Shown here in pieces: positions 9,717 through 18,991 of a DNA stretch of 64,000 nucleotides. The DNA is taken from positions 5,203,501 to 5,267,500 of the forward strand of contig CP064999.1 of the NCBI GenBank assembly GCA_016700115.1. The letters are read 5' to 3'. The number at the start of each line of letters is the position of its first letter. The stretch's first letter is position 1. The notes under the pieces were generated by a model, which worked only from the letters and a program-made list of their open reading frames with translations, did no database searches and had not been told where the DNA came from. Both the position numbers and the translations under genes were made by a program. The stretch comes from Sphingobacteriales bacterium (GTDB lineage: Bacteria; Bacteroidota; Bacteroidia; Chitinophagales; UBA2359).

Positions 9717-12163
9717 GATGGAGTAACAACTTCATAAACAGGACGTTCGGCAGAAGCAGCTCTGTTAATCGAAACTTTCTGTCCGTCAACCTCACATTTT
9801 GCAGGAGTAAAAGGCAGCCCATGTAAAATGATTTTACAAGTTGAGTAAGATGGGCTGTAGCCTCCTTCTTTGCTGTGTTTAAGTGAAAAACTATTGGTTG
9901 ATCCTTCTGTTTTGTAGGTATGTAGCGTGTAATTACCTTGCTGATAACTCAGATTTTCTCCTTCATCTTCATAGTATTTGCTGTTTTCAACCCCTCCTTT
10001 GTAATACACATGCAAAGTAAGTTCTTCAACCGGCACTTGTCCGGTGTATTGCATGACAGGAAAATGAGGAATAACTGCACCTTCTTTCACAAAAAAGGGA
10101 ATTTGGTGAATAGGGGCATCAACTTTGTATTTTTGTTTGCCTGCAAACAGTTTGTCAGTCCAGAAATGATACCAATTTCCTTCCGGCAAATAAGTTCGGG
10201 CTGTGTTTTTACCGGGTTTTATAACCGGACGAACTAAAATATGATCGCCAACCACAAACTCTATGAGTCTTTTACAAGCCGTCGGGTCCGACTGGTCATA
10301 AAAACTAAGGGGTTTTATAACCGGAATACCACTCTTGATATATTGCCAAAAGGCTGTGTATAAATAAGGCAGTATTCTGTATCTCATTTCAATAGCTGCT
10401 TTGGCATAAGAGGTAAAAGGTTCGCCAAAAACCCAGGGTTCACGGTCGGTAATTGGTTTTCGGTTTGTTTCATAGGCGGAAGTGTCTGCATTTGCTCCCA
10501 TTGAATGTGTTCGGTAAAACAAATGGAAAGCACCAAGCTGAAGCCATCTGACAAACAATTCGCCGTTGGAAATACCGGCAAAACCACCAATGTCTGAGCC
10601 GACAAATGAAAAACCGGATACACTCATACGCTGACACTGAAGATTGGCAACCTGTAGATGCTCCCAGGTAGCATGATTGTCGCCCGTCCAACAAGAAGCA
10701 TAACGCTGCCCTCCGGAATAGGTGGCACGAGTAATTACAAAAGGTCTTTTTTCATTTTGAAGTTGCTCCAGCCCTTCTTTGGTAGCGCGCGACATTTGCA
10801 TTCCATAAATATTATGTGCTTTTTGGTGGCTGCATCCATGTCCATCATAATGATGTCTGACAGGGTCGGGGAAAGTTTTTCGCTTTACCTCAAAAATTGC
10901 CGGCTCGTTCATGTCGTTCCAAAATCCACTGATGCCAAGAATATTGTAAAAGTTTTCGTATTGTTTTCCCCACCAAGTCCTCACTTTTGGATCTGTAAAA
11001 TCCGGAAAAACACATTCAGGTGGCCAAACAGATGCTCTCATCAATTTTCCGTTTTCTCTTTTACACCAAACATCAGCTTTGGTTCCGGTTTGATAAACTT
11101 CGTATTCTTTATCTATCAGTATCCCCGGGTCAATAATGACAACCATCTTAAAGCCCTGTTCTTTGAGGTCATCAATCAGTTCTTTAGGGTTTGGGAAACG
11201 GGAGTTGTCCCATGTAAAGCATCTGTATCCGTCCATATAATCTATATCGAGATAAATTACATCGCAAGGAATTTGTTTTTGGCGAAAAGTCTCGGTTACC
11301 TGCCTTACATGACTTTCGGGATAGTAGCTCCACCGGCATTGGTGGTAACCCAAAGCCCAGAGAGGTGGCAGTTGAGGAGTTCCGGTCATCAGTGTATATT
11401 GAGCAGCAACATCATTAAGGTCAGGTCCGTAAATAAAATAATAGTTGATATCACCTCCTGCGGCAGAAAAACTGCTGATTCCATTGCCTTGTCTATCAAA
11501 ACTGAACCTTGTTCTATAAGTATTATCGAGAAATATCCCGTAAGCACGATTGTTCAGAAGCGCATAATAAAAAGGAATAGCGCGGTAAATAGGGTCTGTA
11601 TCTGTTTGATAACCAAACGTGTCGGTACACCAATTTTCAAAAGCCTTACCTCTAAGGTCGAGATCAAGAACAGGTTTGTCGCCAAGTCCGAAAAACTGTT
11701 TGCCTAATGGTGCTTTTTTCGTAACTTTTACCTCTGTTATGCCTAACAAGATACTTTCCCGAAGGTAAAACCCAGTATCATCTTCACACAAAACATTCCC
11801 TTCCAGATCATATATCCGCAACAAAAGCCGGTGTTTTGAAATGGTACATCTAAGTTTGGCAGTTCTGATTTCTATTGCTGTTTCAGATTCCAAATAACTT
11901 AATTCAGAGGGGGGAACAGGAATGTAATCAGGGCTGATGGCATAGGAAAAATCAGGGTCAAACTCACCATCCATTGAATAACGGAACCGGATAATGCTAT
12001 CAGTTTCTACATCAATGAGCATTGTTACCCGGTTTTCACATCTGAGACTGAAACTAAATGAGCCGGTCTGTTCAAAAAAAATCAATTTCCCCGGAAAATG
12101 TCGCCGGACTACATCATCATATCTCTTGTGACTGCTTTCTACAATGGAATCGTTTTGCTGCAT
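9689..12163 (-). CDS. Glycoside hydrolase family 31 alpha-glucosidase
   Basis: An 824-residue GH31 enzyme hydrolysing alpha-glucosidic bonds. The catalytic (beta/alpha)8 barrel includes WALGYHQCRWSYYPE near 265, IDYMDGYRCFTWD near 308, the nucleophile block GFWNDMNEPAIF near 415, and the acid/base region FVGSDIGGFAG near 525. A N-terminal galactose-mutarotase-like beta-sandwich precedes the barrel and beta-sheet domains follow it. No signal peptide, so likely cytosolic and acting on imported malto-oligosaccharides. It is single, with no neighbouring susCD or transporter genes. It overlaps aroQ tail-to-tail by 28 bp. Confidence 0.92.
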   Translation of the reverse strand: MQQNDSIVESSHKRYDDVVRRHFPGKLIFFEQTGSFSFSLRCENRVTMLIDVETDSIIRFRYSMDGEFDPDFSYAISPDYIPVPPSELSYLESETAIEIRTAKLRCTISKHRLLLRIYDLEGNVLCEDDTGFYLRESILLGITEVKVTKKAPLGKQFFGLGDKPVLDLDLRGKAFENWCTDTFGYQTDTDPIYRAIPFYYALLNNRAYGIFLDNTYRTRFSFDRQGNGISSFSAAGGDINYYFIYGPDLNDVAAQYTLMTGTPQLPPLWALGYHQCRWSYYPESHVRQVTETFRQKQIPCDVIYLDIDYMDGYRCFTWDNSRFPNPKELIDDLKEQGFKMVVIIDPGILIDKEYEVYQTGTKADVWCKRENGKLMRASVWPPECVFPDFTDPKVRTWWGKQYENFYNILGISGFWNDMNEPAIFEVKRKTFPDPVRHHYDGHGCSHQKAHNIYGMQMSRATKEGLEQLQNEKRPFVITRATYSGGQRYASCWTGDNHATWEHLQVANLQCQRMSVSGFSFVGSDIGGFAGISNGELFVRWLQLGAFHLFYRTHSMGANADTSAYETNRKPITDREPWVFGEPFTSYAKAAIEMRYRILPYLYTAFWQYIKSGIPVIKPLSFYDQSDPTACKRLIEFVVGDHILVRPVIKPGKNTARTYLPEGNWYHFWTDKLFAGKQKYKVDAPIHQIPFFVKEGAVIPHFPVMQYTGQVPVEELTLHVYYKGGVENSKYYEDEGENLSYQQGNYTLHTYKTEGSTNSFSLKHSKEGGYSPSYSTCKIILHGLPFTPAKCEVDGQKVSINRAASAERPVYEVVTPSHFELIEIK

Positions 12164-12313
12164 AGTAAAATTTGGAATAAAGTGATTTAAATACGGAGCA
12201 AATTTACGTTATTAAGGTAAACGGGTTATGAACTGACATAAAATAGCTGACCTTATCCTGAAAGGAAAGATTTTATAAAATTTAAATTACGCCTTAATTT
12301 AGGTAAGCACATA

Positions 12314-13060
12314 CTAATCGTACAATTCGCTGACTTTCATCAGTCCATTGATATTTTTTACGATAATATCAGTGCGCCTTGTGGTAATATACTCGTCTTC
12401 TTTAAATTCTTTGAGCATACGTATAACTGTTTCTTTCACAGTTCCTATTAAGGCAGCGAGATCTTCGCGTGAAACGGTAATGATGCCCATAGGGTTTTCA
12501 TCATCATCTTTGTAAGCATTATGTAATAAAAGCAATGCTTCAGCCAATCTTCCCCGAACTGGTTTATATGCCAATTCAGCCATTTTTGAGTACCCCTCTT
12601 CAACTGTATCACACAATAACTTGATATAGTTTTCAGCAAAACGGCTATTATCTTTAAATAAAGTTAAAATAAGTGGTTTAGGTACTAAACAAACAGTACA
12701 ATCTTCCAATGCTGCTGCTGAAATGGGATAATGTCCTCCTCCGAGTAAAGAAGAGTAACCCAAAAAATCGCCGGGTTTGGCTATTCTTACAATTTGCTCC
12801 CTTCCATCTGAAGCATACTTATATAACTTGATTTTACCTGAATTAACACAAAACAACCCAATTGGATTGGCTCCTTCCTGAAAAATTATCTGCCCGCGCT
12901 TATAAATAGAACATGTCTTGTGTTTGCTTAAACTGCTGATTTCATCTAAATGGCAAAAATGAAACAAAGAATTTTTGCGGCTTTTACAATGCTCGCAATC
13001 CGGTAATTGTGTGGGTGTGTGCATGGTAATGTGTGGTATTTGAGTATATTCTGACCACAA
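12314..13060 (-). CDS. Crp/Fnr family transcriptional regulator with N-terminal cysteines
   Basis: A 248-residue one-component regulator: a cyclic-nucleotide-binding-fold domain (about residues 45-165, with GQIIFQEGANPIGLFCVNSG and GDFLGYSSLLGGGHY) and a C-terminal Crp-type winged helix (REDLAALIGTVKETVIRMLKEF recognition region near 200-222). Cys22, Cys25, Cys36 and Cys50 could form an Fe-S or redox site as in Fnr. Many Bacteroidota homologues share C-x2-C near the N-terminus without proof of a cluster. An alternative start is ATG at 13024 (residue 13), which keeps all cysteines. The next genes include three universal stress proteins and EtfBA, a plausible but unproven oxygen/energy regulon. 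Confidence 0.88.
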   Translation of the reverse strand: MWSEYTQIPHITMHTPTQLPDCEHCKSRKNSLFHFCHLDEISSLSKHKTCSIYKRGQIIFQEGANPIGLFCVNSGKIKLYKYASDGREQIVRIAKPGDFLGYSSLLGGGHYPISAAALEDCTVCLVPKPLILTLFKDNSRFAENYIKLLCDTVEEGYSKMAELAYKPVRGRLAEALLLLHNAYKDDDENPMGIITVSREDLAALIGTVKETVIRMLKEFKEDEYITTRRTDIIVKNINGLMKVSELYD

Positions 13061-13369
13061 AAATAAATATTTTCTAAAATTAACGGCATAAAAATCTAAT
13101 TATCCTACCTTAAATCTTGTATTGGAGGGAAAAAGCATTTAAAATCTCTCAATCAAAATATTGTTCTTAAAAAACTGGTTTTAATCAGATAAAAAACCTG
13201 ATCGCATAAATTTTGAGAGGGTTAGCTGAAACAAACTCCTTAAATAAAAATCAAGGTTTTTACGAAAAAACTGATGAGATTTCCTTGAGGGTTCACAAAA
13301 GAGATACAGGCAACACTTTTTTTTCTTTAATTTGCTTGCTTAATTTTTTTCACCTTAATACTTAAAGTT
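13061..13369. other. Intergenic region, divergent (309 bp)
   Basis: AT-rich spacer between the Crp/Fnr gene (-) and the barrel-protein gene (+). Presumably it holds both promoters. I see no exact TAnnTTTG box, no perfect Fnr palindrome (TTGAT-N4-ATCAA) and no small ORF worth reporting. Confidence 0.5.
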
Positions 13370-13903
13370 ATGAAAAAAGCATCTTTGATTTTGTCCTTAT
13401 TTTTTAGCTTGTTCTTTTTCAATAATACACAAGCTCAGGATTACAAATCGGCAATTGGCGGTAAACTTGGCTATGGCCTGATTGCGTCTTATAAAACCTT
13501 TTTATCTGAGAAAGGTGCTGTAGATTTTTTTGGAGGCATCACCTGGAACGGCGGTTTGGCAGTAGGTGCTTTTTACCAACACCATTTGCCAATTCCCAAA
13601 GTTGAGCGGTTAAAAGTGTATTTTGGCGGTGGAGCTTCATTTTTCTCGTATGCTTACGGTACGATTTATGGAACCGGATTAGGCAGATATATCGAACTGG
13701 GTATTGCCGGAAACGCAGGGTTGGATTACTCGTTCAACGATTTCCCTTTGAATTTAAGTCTGGATTGGGCACCTACGATTGTTGTTCTTTCAAGTTTCGA
13801 TGAAATTTACAAAAATATAAACAGGTTCCGTTCGGGATATGGAGCATTGACTGTGAGATACATTATTAGTGGTCATAAAAAAACTGAACCGGCAACCAAG
13901 TAG
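13370..13903 (+). CDS. Secreted outer-membrane beta-barrel-like protein
   Basis: A 177-residue protein with a clear signal peptide (hydrophobic LSLFFSLFFF then cleavage after AQA, near residue 22). The mature part alternates Gly/aromatic-rich strands (for example LKVYFGGGASFFSYAYG and LRYIISG-type endings), which is the look of a small 8-stranded outer-membrane barrel common in Bacteroidota. No enzyme motif. It lies between a Crp/Fnr regulator and stress genes and ends at a strong terminator shared with the opposite strand. Confidence 0.7.
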   Translation: MKKASLILSLFFSLFFFNNTQAQDYKSAIGGKLGYGLIASYKTFLSEKGAVDFFGGITWNGGLAVGAFYQHHLPIPKVERLKVYFGGGASFFSYAYGTIYGTGLGRYIELGIAGNAGLDYSFNDFPLNLSLDWAPTIVVLSSFDEIYKNINRFRSGYGALTVRYIISGHKKTEPATK

Positions 13904-13913
13904 TTTACCTAAT

Positions 13914-13945
13914 AAGAAAGCCTGTTCAAAAAAACAGGCTTTCTT
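13914..13945. terminator. Bidirectional terminator
   Basis: Arms AAGAAAGCCTGTT and AACAGGCTTTCTT form a 13-bp stem with a short A-rich loop. It sits between the barrel gene (+) and the universal stress operon (-). Confidence 0.85.
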
Positions 13946-13977
13946 TGTTAAACAAGTATAGCGCTATCTATTCCTTG

Positions 13978-14835
13978 TTAATGTGATGTTTCAGTACCAA
14001 AAGATAACAAAGGCAGATGAGAATGATAAGCCATTTGTTCGGTATAACTTGACAGGAATATTTTTTCAAAAAATGTTCTTTTATGTGTATGCATTGCCAC
14101 TATTGAAACCTCGTTTTGCGTCATATATTCCTTTAGTCCATCCAAAACGCTTTCGCTTTCTACTACTTCAAAATCGAGCATAGGCATTTCTTTGGCCTTT
14201 TGACTAAGTCTTTCAAATTCAATCAATTTTTCTTTATTCCAGGCTTCTTCCAAAAAGCTAACATGAACGCATTTGAGCGGTGCATTAAAAGCCTGCGCAA
14301 ACCCGTAAACTTTGTCAATAATTTTTTCATCGTGTTCGTCACAATTTGTAGCGTACACAATTTTGGTAATTCCTTTAAATACACAAGCTGCGGGAACTGT
14401 TAACACAGGACACTTTACCCGCTTGACCACATCTGCGGTATTGCTGCCAAATAAAACATCTTTTAAACTATTGATGCCTTTGGTCCCCATTACCACTAAA
14501 TCTATACCTTGATTATTGACTACATCTTCCACCTCATCTGAAACAAAACCTTTTCTTAGCAAATGATTAATGCTGATATGCCCCAGTCCGATTTTTTCGG
14601 CATGTTGATGAAAAGCTGTAGCTGCTTTTTTATAGACTTCAAATTCAGCATCCACTTCGTTGTCTATCATATCCTGAAGCGCAGACAAGTCAGTATCGGC
14701 AGGATTAAAATAATGAACCGTATAAGTATGCAATGTGGTTACGCCGATATTGAGCTTGTCGGCAATATGCAAAGCATAGGTATATGCGTTCAACGCATTT
14801 TCAGAAAAATCAGTAGGAACTAATATTTGTTTCAT
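13978..14835 (-). CDS. Universal stress protein, two UspA domains
   Basis: A 285-residue tandem UspA protein. Domain 1 (about 1-150) starts MKQILVPTDFSENALNAYTY and ends with the ATP-loop motif VVMGTKGINSLKDVLFGSNT, close to the G-x2-G-x9-GS consensus. Domain 2 (about 155-285) is more divergent. Cytosolic. It is the last of three consecutive USP genes on this strand separated by about 50 bp, so an operon is likely. The exact function of USPs varies (ATP binding, stress survival). Confidence 0.88.
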   Translation of the reverse strand: MKQILVPTDFSENALNAYTYALHIADKLNIGVTTLHTYTVHYFNPADTDLSALQDMIDNEVDAEFEVYKKAATAFHQHAEKIGLGHISINHLLRKGFVSDEVEDVVNNQGIDLVVMGTKGINSLKDVLFGSNTADVVKRVKCPVLTVPAACVFKGITKIVYATNCDEHDEKIIDKVYGFAQAFNAPLKCVHVSFLEEAWNKEKLIEFERLSQKAKEMPMLDFEVVESESVLDGLKEYMTQNEVSIVAMHTHKRTFFEKIFLSSYTEQMAYHSHLPLLSFGTETSH

Positions 14836-14882
14836 TTGAACTTATCCGATAAAAAGTAATAACTGTTGTTCGAATTGCAAAG

Positions 14883-15747
14883 CTAAGGTTTATTGGAGAG
14901 AGATGAGTCTTCTGAGGCATGAAAAATTAAAAGCGGAGTCTGTGTTCTCATGGTCATCAGCCGACTAAAACTGTCTGTGTATTGATTATTCAATATAGTT
15001 CCTTTCCTGCTGAGTAATACCGGTAAGTCTAATTTTTTTTTCTTCCAAATAGTTAAAAATAGATTGCTCCAGGTTTTCACCGGTCAAAAAAACCAGTTTC
15101 ATATTTTCGTTTGGGAGAATATCGCGAAGTGTTTTGCGATAGTTTGTCATTTTTTTATGGTCAAAATAGCCTGTATCCGGATGAATATGTAAAAGTGTAA
15201 CCGAAGCATTCGCAGCATTTGCAAATGAAGCTAAAGAATATAAAGCACTGCGGTCATAGTTTTCATAATCAATTGCAAAAAGCAAAGATTTAGGCTTTGT
15301 AAACTCAGCTCCAACCGGTACTACCAACACAGGCACTGATACATGTAACAGTACTTCTGAGGTCAGACTTCCATGAGTAAATGTTTCGGAATGACTTTGC
15401 CCTTCTGTTCCCATAACAATCAAATGCCGGCTCTCGGTATATTGTGCCAATAGTCCTGCTATTTCTCCTTCGGCGGCAATGTATTCGATTTCTACCTGAT
15501 TTTTGACATGCATCCGTTTGAAACTTTTTTGCACAAAGACTTTTAATTGCACAATTTTTTCTTCCCTGACTGATGCTGCAAGTAATTCCAATTCTTCAAA
15601 ACTGCCCACCGATTCGACTAAAGGTGTCTGATAAGCATGAAACAATTCAATTTTTGCCGTTTTCATGAACAGGGCTAACCTGTACGCATATTGCAATGCA
15701 CATTCTGCGGCATAAGAAAAATCTATAGGGACAATGATATTGTACAT
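14883..15747 (-). pseudogene. Universal stress protein, frameshifted at an A9 tract
   Basis: Read from 15747 the frame gives a USP (MYNIIVPIDFSYAAECALQY start; ATP-loop VMGTEGQSHSETFTHGSLTS near 137) but ends prematurely at 14986 after a nonsense tail. The normal C-terminus (DLPVLLSRKG then a TQTPLLIFH strand) continues in the next frame to a stop at 14883. The two frames join at a run of nine A on the coding strand (around 15033-15041); ten would restore a protein of about 288 residues, the length of its two neighbours. This is either a phase-variable tract, a fresh mutation or a homopolymer sequencing error. Middle gene of the USP operon. Confidence 0.8.
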
Positions 15748-15801
15748 AATAAAAAGACATAAAAGTAAGGCAAGGAAATAAAACGCCGAACTTTTCTGAG
15801 A

Positions 15802-16689
15802 TTACAATTGGTGTTGTTTAACGACCAACATCGGAATCTGAGCATTTACCTGAACCATTTTTTCGGTAAAACTACCCAGAATTAAATGATCAAAATAGGT
15901 TTTTCCGGTTGCACCAAGCACAATCAGATCCACATCTTTTTTTTGGGCAGTATGAAATGCCGTATTAGACCAATCACCATCTTCGTCCAGCGTAAAAATA
16001 GGATTTACATGTACAGATTCCAAAGAGATTGATTCAATAAACTGATTGTACTGCATAACATGGTAAGCCCGAATGACCCTGTTAACTTCTTCCTTCCCTT
16101 TTTCGGTAAAATAATACCCAACAGGAAGTTGGTAAATATGCTGACAATGAACCGTAACATCGGGGTTTTCAAAACCTAAAGAGGCCGCCACTTCCATGGC
16201 TATTTTTGAAGCATCTGAAAAATCTGTCAGAGTCATGATTTCTGTTAAACGGTATCTCACATCTTCAGGAACAAATAAAACACAACTATTCACACTACGC
16301 AGTAATTGGTTGGGTAAAATTCCCCTTCCTTTCAACTCTTTTTTACGGCCAATAACCAATAAGTCTATATTTTTCAACTGTACCCAATGATTGATTTCCT
16401 TAACCGGAGAGCCTTCTACAATTAAATAGTCCAGTTCTGTTTGTTCTAAGTTCCCGAAATGAGCTTCCACCTCTTCTTTCATTTTATATCGCAATTGTTC
16501 ATCCTGTGGTGCTTTCAATTCGGGAAAATCAGACAAAACAACCGAGGGTACGTCAAATGTTTTTTGAACATTGATGAAATAGACTTTTTCAGCACTCAAT
16601 AATCTGCTTAAATAACCCGTATAAGCAATAAGCGTTTTATCCAGCAAAGTAAAGTCCAGCCCCACCATTAGTCGTTTACATTTAAACAT
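15802..16689 (-). CDS. Universal stress protein, two UspA domains
   Basis: A 295-residue tandem USP and the first gene of the three-gene USP operon. Domain 1 begins MFKCKRLMVGLDFTLLDKTL and has a degenerate nucleotide loop (IGRKKELKGRGILPNQLLRS). Domain 2 keeps the classical loop VLGATGKTYFDHLILGSFTE near 265, so domain 2 is the likelier ATP binder. Promoter expected in the 400-bp gap upstream, which is shared divergently with etfB. Confidence 0.88.
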   Translation of the reverse strand: MFKCKRLMVGLDFTLLDKTLIAYTGYLSRLLSAEKVYFINVQKTFDVPSVVLSDFPELKAPQDEQLRYKMKEEVEAHFGNLEQTELDYLIVEGSPVKEINHWVQLKNIDLLVIGRKKELKGRGILPNQLLRSVNSCVLFVPEDVRYRLTEIMTLTDFSDASKIAMEVAASLGFENPDVTVHCQHIYQLPVGYYFTEKGKEEVNRVIRAYHVMQYNQFIESISLESVHVNPIFTLDEDGDWSNTAFHTAQKKDVDLIVLGATGKTYFDHLILGSFTEKMVQVNAQIPMLVVKQHQL

Positions 16690-17089
16690 ACCCCAGATTG
16701 TTGTCAGTTAGAAAATGGCAATAAAAAACATGGTATATGTCGCAAAATTACGGCTGCAGAAAAATATTGAAAATGATTTGTCCTTTTTAACAAAATGACT
16801 TTTATCACTTTACTAAATTGACATAGCCTTCAAAAAACTCAAATTCATTGGATAAAACCCGATTAAATGAGAAAATGGATTTTTGATGTACAATTTTTGA
16901 CATTGCTAAAAATGTTGCTGATACAACTTTTCAAAGGCTGAACTGTTTTGAAGCTATACCATCAAATTGAATAACTTCGGGCAAGTCTTGATAGTGCTTT
17001 TCAAATTAAGGAAAAGTATCGTCTTGTTTGCCATCGGATTTTTAAATAAATTTGCGCCTCTTTTATCCACAGTAAAATTTTAAATCTTT
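16690..17089. other. Divergent intergenic region (400 bp)
   Basis: Separates the USP operon (-) from etfBA (+). Apart from the etfB promoter (separate entry) it is AT-rich. I see half-site-like TTGAT sequences but no convincing Fnr/Crp palindrome, no hairpin and no ORF with family features. Confidence 0.5.
17024..17054 (+). promoter_or_regulatory. Promoter of etfBA (TTG ... TAAATTTG)
   Basis: A -33 TTG at 17024-17026 and a -7 TAAATTTG at 17047-17054 are 20 bp apart, the spacing expected of a Bacteroidota primary sigma promoter. Transcription would start near 17060, about 30 bp before the etfB ATG. Confidence 0.6.
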
Positions 17090-17839
17090 ATGAAGATGTT
17101 AGTCTGTATCAGTAAAACACCTGATACAACCGCAAAAATTGCTTTTACAAACAATAATTCCACGTTCGACACCAATGGTGTTACATTTATTATGAATCCA
17201 ACTGACGAATGGTATGCCTTAGTGCGAGCCATAGAAATAAAAGAACAAACAGGAACAGGCTCTGTAACAGTCATCAACGTTGGACCGAAAGAAAACGAGT
17301 CCATTGTCATTCAAAAAGCATTGGCCATTGGTGCCGATAATGCGGTTCGCATTGATGCAGTTCCTGACGATGCCCATTTTGTGGCGGCACAGATTGCAGC
17401 TCATGCTGAAACGGAAAATTACGATATTATATTTACCGGAAAAGAAACTATAGATTACAATGGCTCTGCCATCGGAGGGATGGTCGCAGAACTTCTTAAC
17501 CTGCCTTATATTTCTTTAGCTAACTCCCTTCAGTTGATCAATGCAACTACAGCATCGGCCACCCGTGAAATTGAAGGTGGAATAGAAGAAGTAGAAGTAG
17601 CTGTCCCTTTTGTCATCAGCGCTCAAAAAGGGATGGCTGAACAAAGAATTCCCAATATGCGCGGTATAATGGCAGCGCGAACAAAACCGGTAAAAGTACT
17701 GCCTCCCAAAGATTTCAGTCCCTATACTTCCATAGTTTCTTATGAACTTCCTCCGGCTCGTACACAAGTAAAACTAATAGACCCGGAACATCCCGAAGAA
17801 CTGATCAGATTACTACACGAACAAGCCAAAGTAATTTAA
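17090..17839 (+). CDS. etfB: Electron transfer flavoprotein, beta subunit
   Basis: A 249-residue EtfB. It begins MKMLVCISKTPDTTAKI, has the NPTDEWYALVRAIEIKEQ helix, the GADNAVRID strand and the family hallmark region VAVPFVISAQKGMAEQRIPN (ETF beta signature) near 165. EtfB binds AMP and pairs with EtfA to accept electrons from acyl-CoA dehydrogenases. etfA follows 56 bp downstream in the same operon. No bifurcation-specific partner genes (bcd, fixCX) are nearby, so a conventional non-bifurcating ETF is likelier. Confidence 0.95.
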   Translation: MKMLVCISKTPDTTAKIAFTNNNSTFDTNGVTFIMNPTDEWYALVRAIEIKEQTGTGSVTVINVGPKENESIVIQKALAIGADNAVRIDAVPDDAHFVAAQIAAHAETENYDIIFTGKETIDYNGSAIGGMVAELLNLPYISLANSLQLINATTASATREIEGGIEEVEVAVPFVISAQKGMAEQRIPNMRGIMAARTKPVKVLPPKDFSPYTSIVSYELPPARTQVKLIDPEHPEELIRLLHEQAKVI

Positions 17840-17895
17840 TTTTATTTTTCTTAATTATTTTATAAACATCCTTCATCACAAAGTCAACTAATATC

Positions 17896-18879
17896 ATGTC
17901 AGTATTAATATATGTGAATCATCAAAATGGAAAAATTAAAAAAAGTACGTTTGAAACTGCTTTATATGCCCGAAAAGTTGCAGAAATGCTGCAAACCGAT
18001 GAGGTAATTGCCTTATCATTGGGGCAAGTATCTGATGAAGCCTTAACCTTATTGGGAAACTATGGTGTAACTAAAGTTTTATCAGACAATCAGGCATTGT
18101 TCGACCATTTTGATGCAGGGGTTCATACAAAAGCATTAGCTTCAGCCGTTGAACAAACAGGTGCTACTGCTATCATTATTTCTCAAAACAGCAATGGAAA
18201 AGCCATTGCGCCAAGATTATCTATGCGATTGAAAGCTGGATTGGTATCGGGTGCAATAGAATTACCGATCGTGAATGGCAACACATTTACGGTTAAGAAA
18301 TCTGTGTTTTCAGGAAAAGCTTTTGCCAATTATTCCATATTAACTCCCATTAAAATCATTGCCTTGAATCCCAACTCATATCCTGTTGTAAAAGGTCAGG
18401 GATTGGCTGCCGTAGAACAGTTTAACAGCGGCATAACGGCTTCAGATGTTAAAATCAAGGTCAAAGAAATAAAATCGCTTTCTGACAGCGTGCCGTTACC
18501 GGAAGCAGAATTAGTAGTTTCTGCCGGACGTGGAATGAAAGGCCCTGAAAACTGGGGAATGATTGAAGAACTTGCGCAGGCACTTGGAGCTGCAACAGCT
18601 TGTTCAAGGCCGGTTGCCGATGTTCATTGGCGACCTCATCACGAGCATGTCGGGCAAACCGGAATAACGATTCGTCCAAACCTATATATTGCCATCGGAA
18701 TTTCCGGAGCCATCCAACATTTGGCGGGCGTAAACAACAGCAAAGTGATTGTTGTGATTAACAAAGATCCGGAAGCCCCGTTTTTTAAGGCTGCCGATTA
18801 CGGCATAGTCGGAGATGCTTTTGAAATCATTCCTAAACTAACCCAAGCCGTAAAAGCATTTAAAGCCCAAAACAACTGA
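17896..18879 (+). CDS. etfA: Electron transfer flavoprotein, alpha subunit
   Basis: A 327-residue EtfA with the C-terminal FAD-binding domain clearly visible: AGRGMKGPENWGMIEELA near 210, ACSRPVADVHWRPH near 237, VGQTGITIRPNLYIAIGISG near 255 and INKDPEAPFFKAADYGIVGD near 290. It forms the heterodimer with EtfB encoded immediately upstream and passes electrons to the quinone pool through ETF-QO, which is not in this window. Length is typical. Confidence 0.95.
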   Translation: MSVLIYVNHQNGKIKKSTFETALYARKVAEMLQTDEVIALSLGQVSDEALTLLGNYGVTKVLSDNQALFDHFDAGVHTKALASAVEQTGATAIIISQNSNGKAIAPRLSMRLKAGLVSGAIELPIVNGNTFTVKKSVFSGKAFANYSILTPIKIIALNPNSYPVVKGQGLAAVEQFNSGITASDVKIKVKEIKSLSDSVPLPEAELVVSAGRGMKGPENWGMIEELAQALGAATACSRPVADVHWRPHHEHVGQTGITIRPNLYIAIGISGAIQHLAGVNNSKVIVVINKDPEAPFFKAADYGIVGDAFEIIPKLTQAVKAFKAQNN

Positions 18880-18924
18880 GAAACGGAGTATATAGTCTCA
18901 GGATATTTCAAAGTTAAAAATTTG

Positions 18925-18932
18925 TATCTTTG
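18925..18932 (+). promoter_or_regulatory. Bacteroidota -7 promoter element TATCTTTG
   Basis: TATCTTTG lies 60 bp before the DUF151 gene and matches TAnnTTTG, suggesting this gene has its own promoter apart from etfBA. Confidence 0.5.
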
Positions 18933-18991
18933 AGTTTTAATCCAACCTTTTCCTGACATTAGAATCTTTCAACGAAAGTGGTCTTTTATTT

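Noticed and set aside
10658..11707. 349-codon open frame opposite the GH31 gene
   Set aside because: It is antisense to a well-supported GH31 gene and its protein has no coherent family features.
16690..17089. Fnr/Crp operators between the USP and etf operons
   Set aside because: Only TTGAT-like half sites; no symmetrical TTGAT-N4-ATCAA.
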